Shown here piece after piece: positions 1 to 13,800 of a stretch of DNA of 64,000 bases. Numbering within the stretch: position 1 is the first letter of the stretch; each line of letters opens with the position of its first letter. Source of the stretch: Doris montereyensis (lineage: Eukaryota; Mollusca; Gastropoda; Nudibranchia; Dorididae); the NCBI GenBank assembly GCA_037039925.1, contig JAXRKP010000045.1, forward strand, positions 474,214 through 538,213, written 5' to 3'. Under the pieces are notes generated by a model. The model was not told where the DNA came from. It saw nothing but the letters and a program-made list of their open reading frames with translations, and did not search any database. The translations under genes and the position numbers were made by a program.

Positions 1-181
1 TCACACAAACGCACATTCATATACACGCTTCCTAGATTCCCTGGAAAAACAAACATAAAAAGATTCGTCGTGGGTATGCTGTTTCACATTGCTCAATGCT
101 TACTACACATACAGTATTTTGTGTTACTGGAAATATCGAAAATACCGTAACTTACCTACGTAGCGTTGCCCCATTATATCG

Positions 182-970
182 CCAAATCGACAGGAGAATG
201 ACGACAATAATTAATTTGAAAATATAATATTTGAAAAATCCCCCCCCCCCCCCCGTCTTTTCCTCGCCTACACTAAATAACAAAGACATTTTTAAAAAAG
301 AATCAATTACAAACAAAAAAACAAACAAAGATGAGAAAAACAACAAGTAAACGAACAACTCAAGACAATATAGCTGAACCATAGTGTCGTGAGCTTGTAA
401 TCATGATGGCACTGGTTCAATCCCCACGGCTGGCATAGGTGGGGTTCCCACCCCACCCCACAATGTACTCCAAGTACAGGTAATTCACTCTACTTTCTTC
501 ACTTGACTCAGGTGTAAATGAATATCCATCTTTTGGTAGAGAAACATCCCATCAGAGTGTTAGTACGAAAAGCCTAACAGACTTGTGTACTGTCTGCTTC
601 CCCCAGGAGTTGAGAAGGACTTTCAATAAAGTGGCCGTATTGGAATAAATGATGTACAGTCGGTGAGCCTGCACTTGTGCAGGGAAATGGACTACAAATT
701 CATCTTTATCTTTATCGCCAGGTTGACCGGACAACAACAATTAATTTGAAAAATACACTACCCGACTACCCCCCCCCTCTCCTCTGTCCCCACCAAATAA
801 CAAAGACATTTTAAAAAAAAGGATCAATTCTAAAAAATTGAAAAAAAAATATGAATAAACAAAACATAAAAAAACAACAAATAAATGAACGATGCCCCAC
901 TCAAGGCATTGTAGCTTAGTGTTGTGAGCTTGTAATCACAACACTGGTTCAAGCGCCGCAGCTGGCACAG
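182..970. repeat. Imperfect tandem duplication, about 555-bp spacing
   Basis: The stretch from about 182 and the stretch from about 737 share the same order of landmarks: AATTAATTTGAAAA, a C-run, TAACAAAGACATTTT, A-rich sequence, then GTTGTGAGCTTGTAATCA and a GGTTCAA box. The second copy stops inside the SINE-like head. Confidence 0.6.
380..716 (+). mobile_element. SINE family C copy
   Basis: A tRNA-like head (GTGAGCTTGTAATCATGATGG ... GGTTCAATCCCC, box-B-like) is followed by a shared body and a CTTTATCTTT tail. The body recurs in reverse at 45683-45910, and a truncated head lies at 905-970. It encodes no protein. Confidence 0.6.
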
Positions 971-1329
971 ATGGATTGGGTTGGGTTTTTTACAACGTTG
1001 TACTCTTAAGAAAGTTATATAAAAAAATCTTCAAGGACTTAATTTTTTATTTTATGTTGATCACATTATTTCCACAGTTGTAATTTACTTTGTTTTGCCT
1101 TCTTTCTTTCTGGGTTAAGATTGGATGCTCTAATAACTGCTTCATGGTCTCATTTGCCAGGCATGATGTTGATTTGCCCGGGCAAACTAAAGTCACCTCA
1201 TTTCTATTCCGAGTCGACCGGATATGCTATATAGCGGAAAGCCATCATTCACCAAAACTATTCGACATTCATGTATGCGTATCCGCTTCCGTGGTTTGCA
1301 ATGTTACAGACTTCAAAGTTCGACTTCAG

Positions 1330-1660
1330 CATTGTATCCTTGATTCTAGATCTTGCTATAAATTTAGATCCAACTCTAGATCTATCTGTAGATTTATATA
1401 TAAATATCAATATCATATTATTCTATATTGAGTTTATAGAATGTAGATCGAGAACATCTAAAGTTTTATAAACACGGTTGACACAAAAATCTAGCCTATG
1501 GGAGTTATATGTGGTGTAGAGCCTAGATATATCTAGATTTAAAATAACTCTAGAGCTAGAATCTAGATCTAGACCTAGATATCTAGTTATGATAACATTC
1601 TTGGTCTTAGATCTCAATGTAAATCTAGAGCATGCAAGACCTTACTAGCTCTATACTATC
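1330..1660. repeat. Stretch dense in CTAGAT/AGATCTAGA palindromes
   Basis: Words such as TCTAGATC, TAGATCTAG and GATCTAGA recur more than fifteen times here, in both orientations, with no fixed period. Shorter clusters lie at 3694-3750, 5460-5530, 7318-7330, 7510-7530 and 48550-48780. No gene is seen between 990 and 7690. Confidence 0.5.
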
Positions 1661-2775
1661 TAGAGGCAATATATTGGCAGGTTTCACAAAATGGTCCATC
1701 CCATGGCTTACTATATATAGTAAGCCATGGTCCATCCCCATTTCCCTCTTTTATCAAAATGTGCATGTTATATTTCTTACAAGTGTTATATACCACGTTA
1801 AAGCTTAGAACCTCAGGATTCCAGATATAGGATTTTTAAGAGATAGCAAAGGACTGAGGCGAGTAAATTAGCTTTTTAAAGGCATGTTTTTCAATCAAGG
1901 GGCGTAACTGAAAATTCTAGGTCTAATGCCAGTAACTCAATGTTACATCAGAACTGCACGGGTCCGTCGACCAAGGTTTCTCTGGCGTTTATTTAGTGAA
2001 GTAACGCTTGGGCATCTGGTTGGGAGAGTTTCCTGACTTTTCCCTAGCTCTCAATAAGATGTGAAGTTTGTGTTTCCTGACACCCGGGCTTGGAATCCAC
2101 GGCCGGTGCCTTACCGTTGATCAGATGACTCACGTGTTCCGGATCATGTGGATGAATGAAAACTGATGCTTTTTTGTCCCGTCTTTTGTAAAATTCTGTG
2201 ATTGTATGCCTTTATACTATCCTTATTACGTGTTACGGGTCTATCGTGTGTGCCATTCAGCTGAAGCCGGTACGGTAAACTTCATGACTTATATAACGAG
2301 TGAGGATGCGACGTGTATAGGCCGATATTTGCCAAATCTGACAAATCTTGAACTCTACTTGAACCTGTGCTATTAGTATTATTTTCTCTCTTGTTACAAT
2401 GCGTTTTAGTAATATTGTATTGTTATGCGAAGAAGACTGCATAGTGGAGATGTAGAGTCACTATCGTTGTAATGGACTTTTAAACCTCTCGTATTGCCAA
2501 TTATCTCGTTTTTATTTGCCAATTATCTCGTTTTTATTTATTAGAATATGGCAGGTTTCACAAAAATGGGACCCAATGATAACTTGAACTCTTCAATTAA
2601 TCTTTCTTAAAGTCTAATTGATGAATCTTCTCAACATTTGGTCCATGTATATCTTTGACATCGCAGATATAAAAACATAATATTGTGAAATTTGCTTTCA
2701 ATTTGTGTGTTTTGTGAATATTTTTTGGTACGAACGTCAGCAATCGAGACAGATGGCATTTCCCTCTTTTTAATA

Positions 2776-3319
2776 GGCTGCGGTTATTCGGACTATTGTC
2801 CAAATAACTAAACCCAGTTATTCGGACTATTGTCCAAATAACTAAACCCAGTTATTCGGACTATCTATTTCTTATACTGTTCTTATTTGTGCTATTGACT
2901 TTTGATCATCATTATGTGGATTTATTTCACCCAGAGTGTAAAAAAAACGTTATTTTCAGTTTTCCTGAAATTTAGATCTAGACTATATCTAGAGATCTAA
3001 GATCTATTGGTGTTTATATCATAAAATTTGCCACCAAATGCAAACTATTCTTATTTTTGACTTGAAACTTTTGGGGGTTATAGGAAAAGGCTTATACTTA
3101 TAGACAATATCCTTGATTACTTTTTACCTTTGGATTACCGGCTCTTTGGAGTATTTGATATAAGTTGAATATTTTGTAAATTTGTATTGATACTTTTTTC
3201 TTATCAATTGTCATATTTTGTGTCTAAAAGAAAATAACTGATTTATCAAATTCATATTCTACTGTTTATTTTGCTTAGAATTTATCAAATTCATATTCTA
3301 CTGTTTTCACTGAGCAGTT

Positions 3320-3397
<78 letters not shown>

Positions 3398-4063
3398 TAT
3401 ATATATATAACACAATACATATATCATATATTGAATGAGAGAAATGTATTAAAACAAATATTTAAAAATATAACCCCCTGTAAAAATTAGCAAAGAGAAA
3501 TAACTCTGGCAGGACAGTGAAAAAATCGTGGACGGAATCGGTTAAATCTAGAAACAAAACAAAGATTTCAATCATCGATTCATACTCAAAGCAACTTACC
3601 TTTCTTCTTCTCAGTCTGTACTGTAGTGAATGTTGCCAGTGGTATTTCAGGTCGACCTACCAATGTCCTGTTCACTTAGCTTAACAAGCCTTGAATAGAT
3701 CTAGATCAAGATCTAGATCTAGTAGATAAAATATCAGCTCTCTAGATCCAATCTATCTCACTGTCACAAAATTACAAGCTGGCAAATTTGGTTGGCGTTA
3801 GAAGGTTTAATGTTTCAAGAAACTCAACTGATAAATGTAGATACATCGTCCACACAAAGAAAGATCCAACAGGAAGTGAAACTGAAACAACGGCGCTACG
3901 AAAAGTAGTCTCTTACCGAAAGCCTTGTGCAAAATTGTCCGAATAACTGGGTTCAGTTATTCAGACTATAGAATTGTCGAATAACTGGGTTCAGTTATTC
4001 AGACTATAGAATTGTCGAATAACTGGGTTTAGTTATTCAGACTATAGTGAGAATAACCACACC
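2776..4063. mobile_element. Putative DNA element with inverted ends and terminal tandem repeats
   Basis: The left end GGCTGCGGTTATTCGGACTA and the right end ACTATAGTGAGAATAACCAC are inverted and similar. Just inside each end lie two to three tandem copies of a 38-bp unit (TTATTCGGACTATTGTCC... on the left, its reverse complement at 3935-4045). The interior has no ORF and holds a (TA)n tract. Confidence 0.45.
3321..3409. repeat. (TA)n microsatellite
   Basis: About 89 bp of nearly perfect TA dinucleotide. Confidence 0.97.
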
Positions 4064-5384
4064 GTTTTAATAAGTCCTTTTTCACCTTAAGGTAGGTGAG
4101 GTCAATGACATTTTATTCTGTTTTCTTTAATTCCATGTGAAAGAGAATTGTTCAAAGAAAATTTGGCCAGTTCTAAATATTTTTTATCTTTTGCAGTGAT
4201 CACGTGAGGCAGGTTTCAGATTTTCGTTATTATGTAACAACTGTGGTCTACAAATGAACACACAGTAAGAGCCGAAAAAAAAAACAGTTGAAAAATACGT
4301 AGAAGTGCCGTTTTATGATCTAAATTGAAAGAATATGTATTCCTACGTCCATTTTTCTGTAAAAGACACGAAAAAAATCATAGGTAACTCTAAATGAGAG
4401 TGAGAATATCATGAGACTACTAGCGGTCTCCGTGACCTTACTGTTGGACAGGGGGGGGGGGGGGGGATGCCATTTTTGCAGAAAATTAGACAAATCTAGT
4501 CTATCATACTAGTGGATAGAGCAGGTCATTCCGTCACAATGATATCATAAAAGAAGATCAGTATCGATTCTATATCGTATCAACACAGCTATTACACGAT
4601 GAAAACCAGAAATATTATCTAAAGTACTGCAAGTTGGTAATCATTTTGATGGTCACAATGAATGTTATTCCTTAAAAACTTATTTAAGGATCTATTAATA
4701 ATATTGCCTTTGATCGTCCGTAAAATACAGAAGATATTCTGCACAACTATTATCAAAAGGCATCATCTCAAAGTCAGTAAAAAGGTGCTGGTGCATTTAA
4801 AACATTGTCAATAAGAACTAGTTGAAAGCCTCTCAAGGATTTACGATGTTTCAAAGTATTATCCTACTCTTTTCTTAGGTTTATGGGAGAAAAATATATT
4901 CAAATTTACAGAAAATAAGAGAAAAAGATTTTCTCAAATTGTCCTTTTTTGTTCATTATTTCCTATCTACTTTTTTATTTCTCAACGTATCTTCATGAAA
5001 TTTGGTATGAAAGATCAGTGGGAAAAAAAACAAAGAAAGGATCAGATGCTTTTTTATATATGTATTATAGTTTTGGAAAAAATTGAATTTTTTGTACAAT
5101 ATTTTTGATTGTTCTCATGGTATTTTCAAAAATTCATAAAAACAAAACTTACTACAATCTAGATCTAGTAAAACAAAAATCCGATCCAACCAAATTTAGA
5201 TATTGTATCAAATAAGGTGTGTGCCATGTTTGAAAGATATTCGTTGAAAAAGGAAAAAGCCTATCGATATTGAAAGGCAACCAGAAGCGTCAGAAAAGAA
5301 ATGACACATTTCAACTCAGTACACCATGCCCACTACATCTACACATGAGTTAAAATCGATAGGAACAAATGGGAAAATTTTCAC

Positions 5385-5479
5385 TCCAGGACACCCCCCC
5401 CCCCCCCCCCAGACGGACACTTCATAAAGAATTGACTAGTTGTACTGATGTTCTAGCCGTGTTGACGTTACACCACTCT
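5385..5479. mobile_element. One end of a GAGTGGTGTAAC-type MITE
   Basis: A C17 run, then sequence ending GCCGTGTTGACGTTACACCAC, which matches the right terminus of the complete element at 9527-9955. The partner end was not found. Confidence 0.5.
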
Positions 5480-7763
5480 AGATCTTTTAAATGCTAGAAC
5501 TAGATCTAGATATTTAAATCTATCTCTCGATGCCTTCAACACATCAATCTTTAACTTTACTTAATCATTGTTGATTGTATCCCATACAGTATAATCTCGG
5601 CATAACATAAACGTACACTCTTTGGGCTACAATATTGATATGTCTTAGCCGAAGCTCATTGTAGCTGCGATTTCAAAGGGAAGTCATCTGATTATGCCTT
5701 ACTAAATGACAATGTAGCCCGTTGTGAGGTGGGTCTTCATGGGTAGCTTGTTTTTTAGTGTGTTTTTTTTTGGGGGGGGGGGAGTTTTTTTTTTGGTCTT
5801 CTTTTTCAGTGTTTTCAAATTTTTATATTTTTTCCTCACGTTACTAAAACTTTAGATCTAGACAAACTGAACAAATTGTTGAAAGTAAAGACAATATAAA
5901 TGAAATAGGTTTCGGGAAAAGCGCCTTGCCATATATGCAACAATAAGTTCCCGGTTATGAGCATTACAGAAAATGAAGGAAGACACACGGTCAAGGTGTG
6001 ACATCTGGTTTAGCTTACAAGGCAAAAGGTTTCAATCCAGGCCACAGTGGACATTGTAACCCCTATACCACTTGCTCATATTATGCCATTAAAGGGTTCT
6101 GGCAAAAATAGACCTATTGATATAGATTGAACTTTGTTGTGAGATTATCCACCTTGATTTTATAGAAAAAAAGTACATTGAAGAAAAGCTTTTTGAATGA
6201 AATAATGCTCTGATAACGATCTGTTACATCCAAAAGTATGTGCTAGAAGAGGACATTATGGATCAGGTCATTTATGAAGAAAATAAAACCTTGGGACTTT
6301 GGACCAGGAAAAACGTACTTTGTAATAGTGTATATTGTTTTGTCATGGATACGTACTACCAATATTCTACTGTACTGCTAAAAGAATTTACCACTGGTGC
6401 CACCTATCGATATCATGGTAAAAAGACTGCTCGATACCTCCTAGCTGTGATTAGCCCTGCAATAGAAGGGACAGGATAGTAGGACTGTTCATTATCATAG
6501 GACAGAGAGGGGGACGAGTGGGTTGATATTGCGAGGACCAGACTCGTTTGTTTCATAGAAGCTTTTTCATCTTTAAAAAAAAAAAGACATGGCAACCAAC
6601 GCCATCCGGCAAGGCATATAAGATAATCATCATCATATGGACTATTTCCTTGCTATGACCTTAAAGTTGGCGCCACTACTTTAACCCCTTCCTCATTCAT
6701 GCTTGTCACAGTGTCTTCTGCTCCATCAACCACTGTCAGTTGGCTGTCCCATCCTCTCTCTTTTGCTACTTTGTTTTTGTTCTCGTCTCACAAAGAGGGA
6801 GGGGGGGGGACGCACAGGGATTCAGAGTCAGGGATTGTGATAGATTTCTTCTGTTTATCCGACTAGATCTTGTAAAATGCTAATTAGCTTTTCGGCCCTC
6901 ACTTTGACCATATCGGAGAGTATCACCTTTAAATTAAGTCAATACCGACAATGAGTACAAATTTGACCAACGCTAAACAATAGAATTACCTCCAAGGCCA
7001 GTTGTGATAAAGAAGGTCCAGGCCTAGTTTTCGAGATCTAAATGTACGTTCCCAAAACGTGACAATGGTGGCCTGATAAATCATATCAACTAGTCAAAAT
7101 AGGTGATTGAAAAATCAAAGTCAGAGACCTGAAAAGTTTGTTCCATACACTTATCTAAAGATCAAAACAACAACAACAACAACAAAGACTTACCCTATGA
7201 ATATTGAACAGACAATTGCTCTTGTCTGCAATATTTTATCTTATCTAGAAACTATGATTTTATCTTAGTTTTAAGTCTATATAACAACTGGCTGCAACAT
7301 GAAGAGATTTTCACTTACTAGATCTAGATTAAAATTAATCCTGTGACATTTTGGAGCGGTTTCAAAATAAGACATTCTGATGGAATTCCCGGTAACAAAG
7401 AAAATATAAACTTTAAAGGAATTTGATTGGAAAACAAGAGTTTGCCTTGAATTAAGAAAAAGATGCTCAGGTTAAATATGTCTAGAAATCTACATATTTC
7501 TAAATTCATAGAGGTCTAGATCTAGATTAAACTATAAAATTAATATGATCCAAATTTTGGAATATATGGACTGTCATCAGTCTTTGTTTTTACACTGCAT
7601 CTAAATCTAGATCAGTATTATGAGAATTTTATTTTCAATTTCAGATGTTTATTAAATTTGCTGTTTGAAAGAGACAAATTTTTAAATCTATGCATTGTGG
7701 ATTATGTCCCATTTCGCTGATGATACTTTTCTTAAGAGTATCTTTTATTCTTTCACAAGAAAA

Positions 7764-7835
7764 ATGTCAGAATCGTCTACATCGTCATCATCATCATCAT
7801 GTACACCAAATGAGATAAAAGCGCTTCAGGAGGAG
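7764..7835 (+). CDS. ZCWPW-like exon 1 (start codon)
   Basis: The first coding exon has 24 codons, from an ATG in an A-rich context. It includes a run of six Ser and ends ...LQEE at a GTAATT donor in phase 0. Joined to exon 2 it reads EELNSVAWVQC, which leads straight into the CW domain. This ATG was chosen as the one closest to the domain in an open frame. A longer N-terminus from an unseen 5' exon cannot be excluded, since the frame is open upstream to 7695. Confidence 0.7.
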
Positions 7836-10800
7836 GTAATTAATCACGACTTAAATGAAGCGTACACATTTCCTTTACAATTAACAGTTAATCATTTTTC
7901 ATCCTTGTGGATTTATTAATTATTGTGCATTTGCAAGTTTGGCTCCATTTAATTCTTGTATCTTAACGACATCCTTCTTTTGAAGTTCACAACATACCAA
8001 AATATTCTGAGGTGAAACTATGCCTTAGTCTATATCTTAGGCTGTATAGTCTCTCAAAACTCTAGGATTTTTGAGGGGGCAACTTTCAATTCTTCTCTTT
8101 GATTGGATTATGATCTTCAACCCCAGAAAAGATGACTATTAAAAGGCAGTATATTCATAAATGGTCATTCCATTTACTTTTGACAGTCGAAAATGGTTAT
8201 GTCACAGTGCCTTTGGAATACATTAGTGAGCTGAGAAATTTGGATTAAATGTTTGAAAAGCTTGCTATTTGGTTTTCAAGGGTAGGAATGTTTTCCCATA
8301 TTTGACCCATAAATAACTAAAAAAATTTGAATTTTACACACTCGTTGAATAAGTGTCTTCTGATTGTTGTTATGTGGCCTCAGTGGCCAAGTGGTGAGGA
8401 TGCCAGAATTAGGATCATGAGTTTCTGGTTTCGAATCCTAGTAACGCTACGCCTGACATTGTGTTCCTTGGGAAAGACGCGTAACTCGTAGTCTTCCCAC
8501 TCGACCCAGGTGCAAACGGGCACAAGCACTAGCTTAGGAGGAAAATTCTGCGTCAGACTAGCGTTTTGTCCAGCTGTTCCGCTTCATGCTACAGAAATCA
8601 AGCTTCAGCTCTATCAGTTATAATAGCCTTGAAAGAATTTTTGTTTTTTATTAAGTTATTTTTCCTTAGATTTTGATCAGACTAAAAACAGATTTTAGTC
8701 TCTTTTGATAGTTCTACAATAAAACTCATTACTTGATACTACAGCTTTGATGTGACAAGTATCATAAATTTGTATCAAATCTATTGGTTCCTTTGAAGGC
8801 GTAGATTTTATGGAAACTTTGCAATTCGGAAGGTGTCCTGTTTCGTTTCTTTACCCTCCTCCAAAGTTACCTGCATACAATTACATGCCCGTAATTGTCC
8901 AGACTGCACGAACAATTTACAAATCCCCTGAAAAAAATGTATCAAGGTTATTTTTCCTTGTAAAATCCATAATAATGATGAAACAGATTATTTTCAAGAT
9001 TGGGCAATATATGCAATTTTAACTAATTAATTAAAAAAAAAATTTTCTTCTCATTTACATAAAACATTACTGTCAATGCCTTGAAATCCTGATCACTTTG
9101 ACATAGGTGATTGGCTCAGGACTGTTGGACCTTTAGTAAAATCTCCTCTCCCATTTTTGTCAGTTTTTGTTGGTTTAAATGCTAAAGGATTACATGCTAT
9201 TCACGACATCAAATAATGACTTGAAAATAGTGAATGCTGTTGCCATGTTCCTTTTCTTGAAAGAATATACTTACATTGAAACAGTATTAGAGCAACATTT
9301 TTAAAACTCTGTAACCAAATCAACAAAGCACATGCCAGTTCTAAGAGTCTTTTGAATCTTGCAGTATTCAATTACATTAACCAAAAGCTTGGGGAATATA
9401 CTATAAAGATAATTTATGCACAAGCTTTTCAAAACCTTCCATATCATTCAAGTGAAATTGATATTGTTAAATGAGAGGAAAATGAATTACTTTGTTTTAG
9501 CAAAAAGATTTTAATGATAACAACTAGAGTGGTGTAACATCAGTACGGCTACCTAAGGACCAGAAATAGAGGTTAGTTAAAGAAAGGAAGCTATTTTCGT
9601 CAATAAATCATCCTATGGTGATAGAAGATATCTAAACATTGTCTGTCTTGGACGATAGATTTTACCCATTTGTATAAACTGCGTTTTGATTGGTTGATGT
9701 CCCAAGTTTCCTTTATTTCATGAACACTTTAACATGGTTTAGCTACATTTAAAAACAGTATGACCACCTACTAAAAGACAAAATATCATCACAACAGATT
9801 CTTGTTAGTTATTAGTTAATTTATGGAACAAGCTTACATTTATTTTCATTAAAATAAAGATAATTTTTATGAAATAAAGATAATTTTTAACAGACACATT
9901 AAACAGAACTGACCAACCATACTGATATTATAGCCGTACTGACGTTACACCACTCTATGATTTTTAAGATTAAAGTTCCTTATAGTTATGATATCGGGCA
10001 AATTAAGTTTATATAACCCTCCTTTTTCTTTTTTCTTTTTCTCTTGTGTTAAGCTAAATTCCGTTGCCTGGGTACAGTGTGACAGGCCCACCTGTTTGAA
10101 ATGGAGGAAAATTAAAAAGGCAGATGCCGAGAAAGTCACTGATGCAACTCCATGGTATTGTTCTATGAACAAAGACAGAAGTTTCAATGCCTGCAGTATT
10201 GAGGAAGAGGACACTCAACAATTTGATAACCTAGCTAAGAAGGCAAAATTGAATGTCATCAAGTCGGAATTGAAACCTGGCTCATTGGTGTGGGCCAAGA
10301 CATCTGGTTACTGTTGGTTTGTGTCATGCATCACTATTACTTTGAAGGTGTAGCTCTAGGATAGTATGGTATATTAGCTGTTTGAATGGGTCAAAGGTTT
10401 ATTGAATGCTCTTTTGCAGAAATATTTAACCCTTGTACTTTTAGCCTTATGATTTCATTTCCAGAATGGTTTCAATATTTTGTAATAATTTGTTTGCCTG
10501 TGAATTTTTTTATTGTTAGTAATTTTTTATTGACTCAGGAGTGAGAGACTTGTTTGGTGAGGTTGATTTAGGATGATATTAGACTATCCAGTTTATAGTA
10601 CTGCAGAGAAATGAATTATTTAGGGAATCTATAAATAATGATTCTTTGGTTTAAGGTAATTTGAAGAAGATTTAAATGACATAAGAAGAAATCCACTCTT
10701 CAGGGATCATAGAGTCATTGATGATTTAACCATGCTTTATCAGTTGGCCAGCCCTGATTACTGAAGATCCTGCAAATGGACAATATTGTGATGGAGATGA

Positions 10801-13800
10801 AATAGAGATACTGTGGTATCATGTGGAGTACATCGGTGGACAGCGCTGCCATGGCTGGGTCCGATCTCCGCATGTTGATGTCTTTGGACCTGGAAAATGT
10901 CCTGAAACTTTTCAGTCAAAATCTAAACCCACCATTTCCTCAAATGTAAAGGTGATTCAAATGCTCTTTATTTCTCTAATATAGCAGGCTTGCCACTGCC
11001 AAAGTGCATGCTACCAAAATACACACTCTTATAAAATACATGATTTTCAGATGCAATTTTATTTTTATAATACTGCACTAATACTACCTTTGAAAATGCA
11101 TTCTAAATCTTGATTTAATTTGCCATAATGCATGCTCCTATCGTTTATTTGATTGATGAGTAGGCCAATTTTTGTCAAGAGAGGGTAATCTTTATAAAAC
11201 TAAGCTGCCAGCCATCTGGCAAACGTTGGCTGCATGAAGTATCTACTTTTTGTGGTGGATTCTTTGATCAGTGACAGAAACAGTGCAGCATTGTAATTTC
11301 ATGAACATGCACCATTTTTTTTGTTTCCGAATGACTGCAGTGAATGTATTTTAACAATTTGGAATGATGTAGCTCGAATCATTTAAATGTATGTAAATTA
11401 ATTAGATGTCAGTGTTGTTGAAATTTGTCTTTTAATTTCATCATGCTGATAATTCCTATTGACAGAAGCAGAAGTGTTTTCGGAAAAAGAAACCCTTGAC
11501 AGAAATTACGAAATCACACAAGAAAGAGAGAACAAGTTACAAAGGGCAACAGACTCTACAGAAAGCACACAATGAGGCATTGGCTTTATTGCCACTATCT
11601 TGTCATGCCAGGTTAAAGACATGTGATTTTACATCAGCAAGACAAAACAAGAATGAGAATTATAAGCCAGTTGGTAAGATCAAGTATTTTGTTTTATTGA
11701 ATTAACTTTATATTTTGGACCATTTCCTTCGGGGAAAAACAAAACAAAATTATTACATTTTTAGTTTTATTACTCTGCTGTATACTGTTTTGTTTACAGG
11801 TTAACAGATTGTGTTTATTGACTTACATGTGAAATTTTGTCTCTTTGAGAAGGTTAAAAGAATTCTTTACTCTATTAAGGATTAAATTTTTTGAGTGAAA
11901 TTGAATTTTCACTGATAAAGAAAAAAACTCAACTTGCTTACAATTCTGGTCAAACTCTAGAAGATGGATTTTGAAATCAAAGCATCTGGATTTGTCAATA
12001 GCAAATGCTTGGATGCACATCTTGTTTTACTAAATATCAAATGAGTCATTTCTTTATTAGTCACGACAGACTCATACCACTTGCATATCGCCACTGCCGA
12101 TCACTGGATACGCATGGAGCATTTGGTTACTTTTGAGGAAGACTTAAATAATACATTTTATGATCTTATTTTCACAATTTGGACAACAAAATGCAGCACC
12201 ATCCTTACTTTTAAAAGACTAATATATATGTGGTTGAATTTGAATGATATATTATGGAGACGACGAGGAAAGTTATTTTTGGATGTTGGAGAAAGAATAC
12301 AGGTTTTTCCAAAATTGATCCTTACGCAGACAGTGACTGGTAGAGATGGTATAATAGATTTTATCTCATTTACTAGATCAGATACCTACATACTGATGTA
12401 ACGAAACGTTGACCTTTTCTTTTTACTTCACATAGCTTAAATTTAGTTGATTTTGGGTGATGGCATTAAGTGATTTGAAAATGGTGTTTAAGATCCAATT
12501 TGACTGCCTTACGATGGCAAACAAAACGTTGAGTGACAAGAAAATTAATCTATCTATGTATGAACTTCATGTGTCACATAGTTATGATTTTGGATCTCAG
12601 ATGTAAGATCCCCCTCCCCCTTCCCCCTCCCCTCCCTCCTAATTGACTTTAATTCTCTGCACTGTGTTCCCATTCAAATCTCACATACTAATAAAACTTA
12701 AAAGTTTTTTTATTGTCAGGACAAATAAAGACTGAGAATACTGGTGAAGCAATAATCATCCCGCAATGTCATTCTAAGAAGTTTATTTGATCACAGACTT
12801 GAAGCAGTATTTCGTCTGTAAAAATATTTTAGTGATGTTAAAAAATGTGGAAGTAAAGTAACGTCTTCTGACCTCATTGTTCAATTTTTACTCTATCATT
12901 TGATAACAATTTTAATATGTAAAGTCTTGTATTGTTTAGAAATTTGTTCTTCTGTCTGCTGCATTTAAAATTTTTATTTTGTTTTGTTCCTCTTGTCAGT
13001 GCCAAAACCAACAACAAACAAAATGAAGAGATGTAAAATGCAAGCTAGTGATAAAAATCACGGCGTGATCATGAAACCATCTTTAAGAAGCAAATGTGTT
13101 TGTGATAAACAATTTTTGAGCAACTATGGTTTGATCGCAAAACCATCATTGAAAAGAAGTAAACACTGTATGAAAAAAAACTATCAGTTCAAAGTGATGA
13201 AAGGAGATTTATAGGTGCATTTAAAAAATCACCTGCTTCAATGCGCATGAGATGTGAAATTTCAGGTGACTCTTTGGATATGAAGCAGAATGAAAATGAT
13301 ATCCCAGGTGATATATCCAATAACATGGACAAAGCGGCAGAAATTGTCTACAAAATTACAGATGATGTTGATGATAAAGAGCCACATATTGTTGATGAGT
13401 TACCAGATACTAATAGTGAAGCATTTGATATTGAAATAATGCAAAAAGATTCAACAGATCAGCTGGAAATCAAATCTAGACTGGAAACTTTCTTCGACTT
13501 TTCTACATCACTGATAGATGTTTCAAGGTGACACGACTGGTGGCCGACGCAGAGGTAAAAATAAAATGAACTCATTTTCACTATTAAAAAAACCCATCAT
13601 GGACCAAATTCACAACATGTTTTTAGGCTTAACAAACTGCGAAACCAAACTGTTTTATGCACCTTGCTCAATAGCAACTTGCTAGGCAGAGCAAAGTACT
13701 GACATAGCAAAGCTTTGTGAATTTGGCCCTGTGCATTTTTACATTATAAATTGCAAGCTCTAGCACTGGCCTCGTAAAAAGATTCTGAATAAATGTCATT

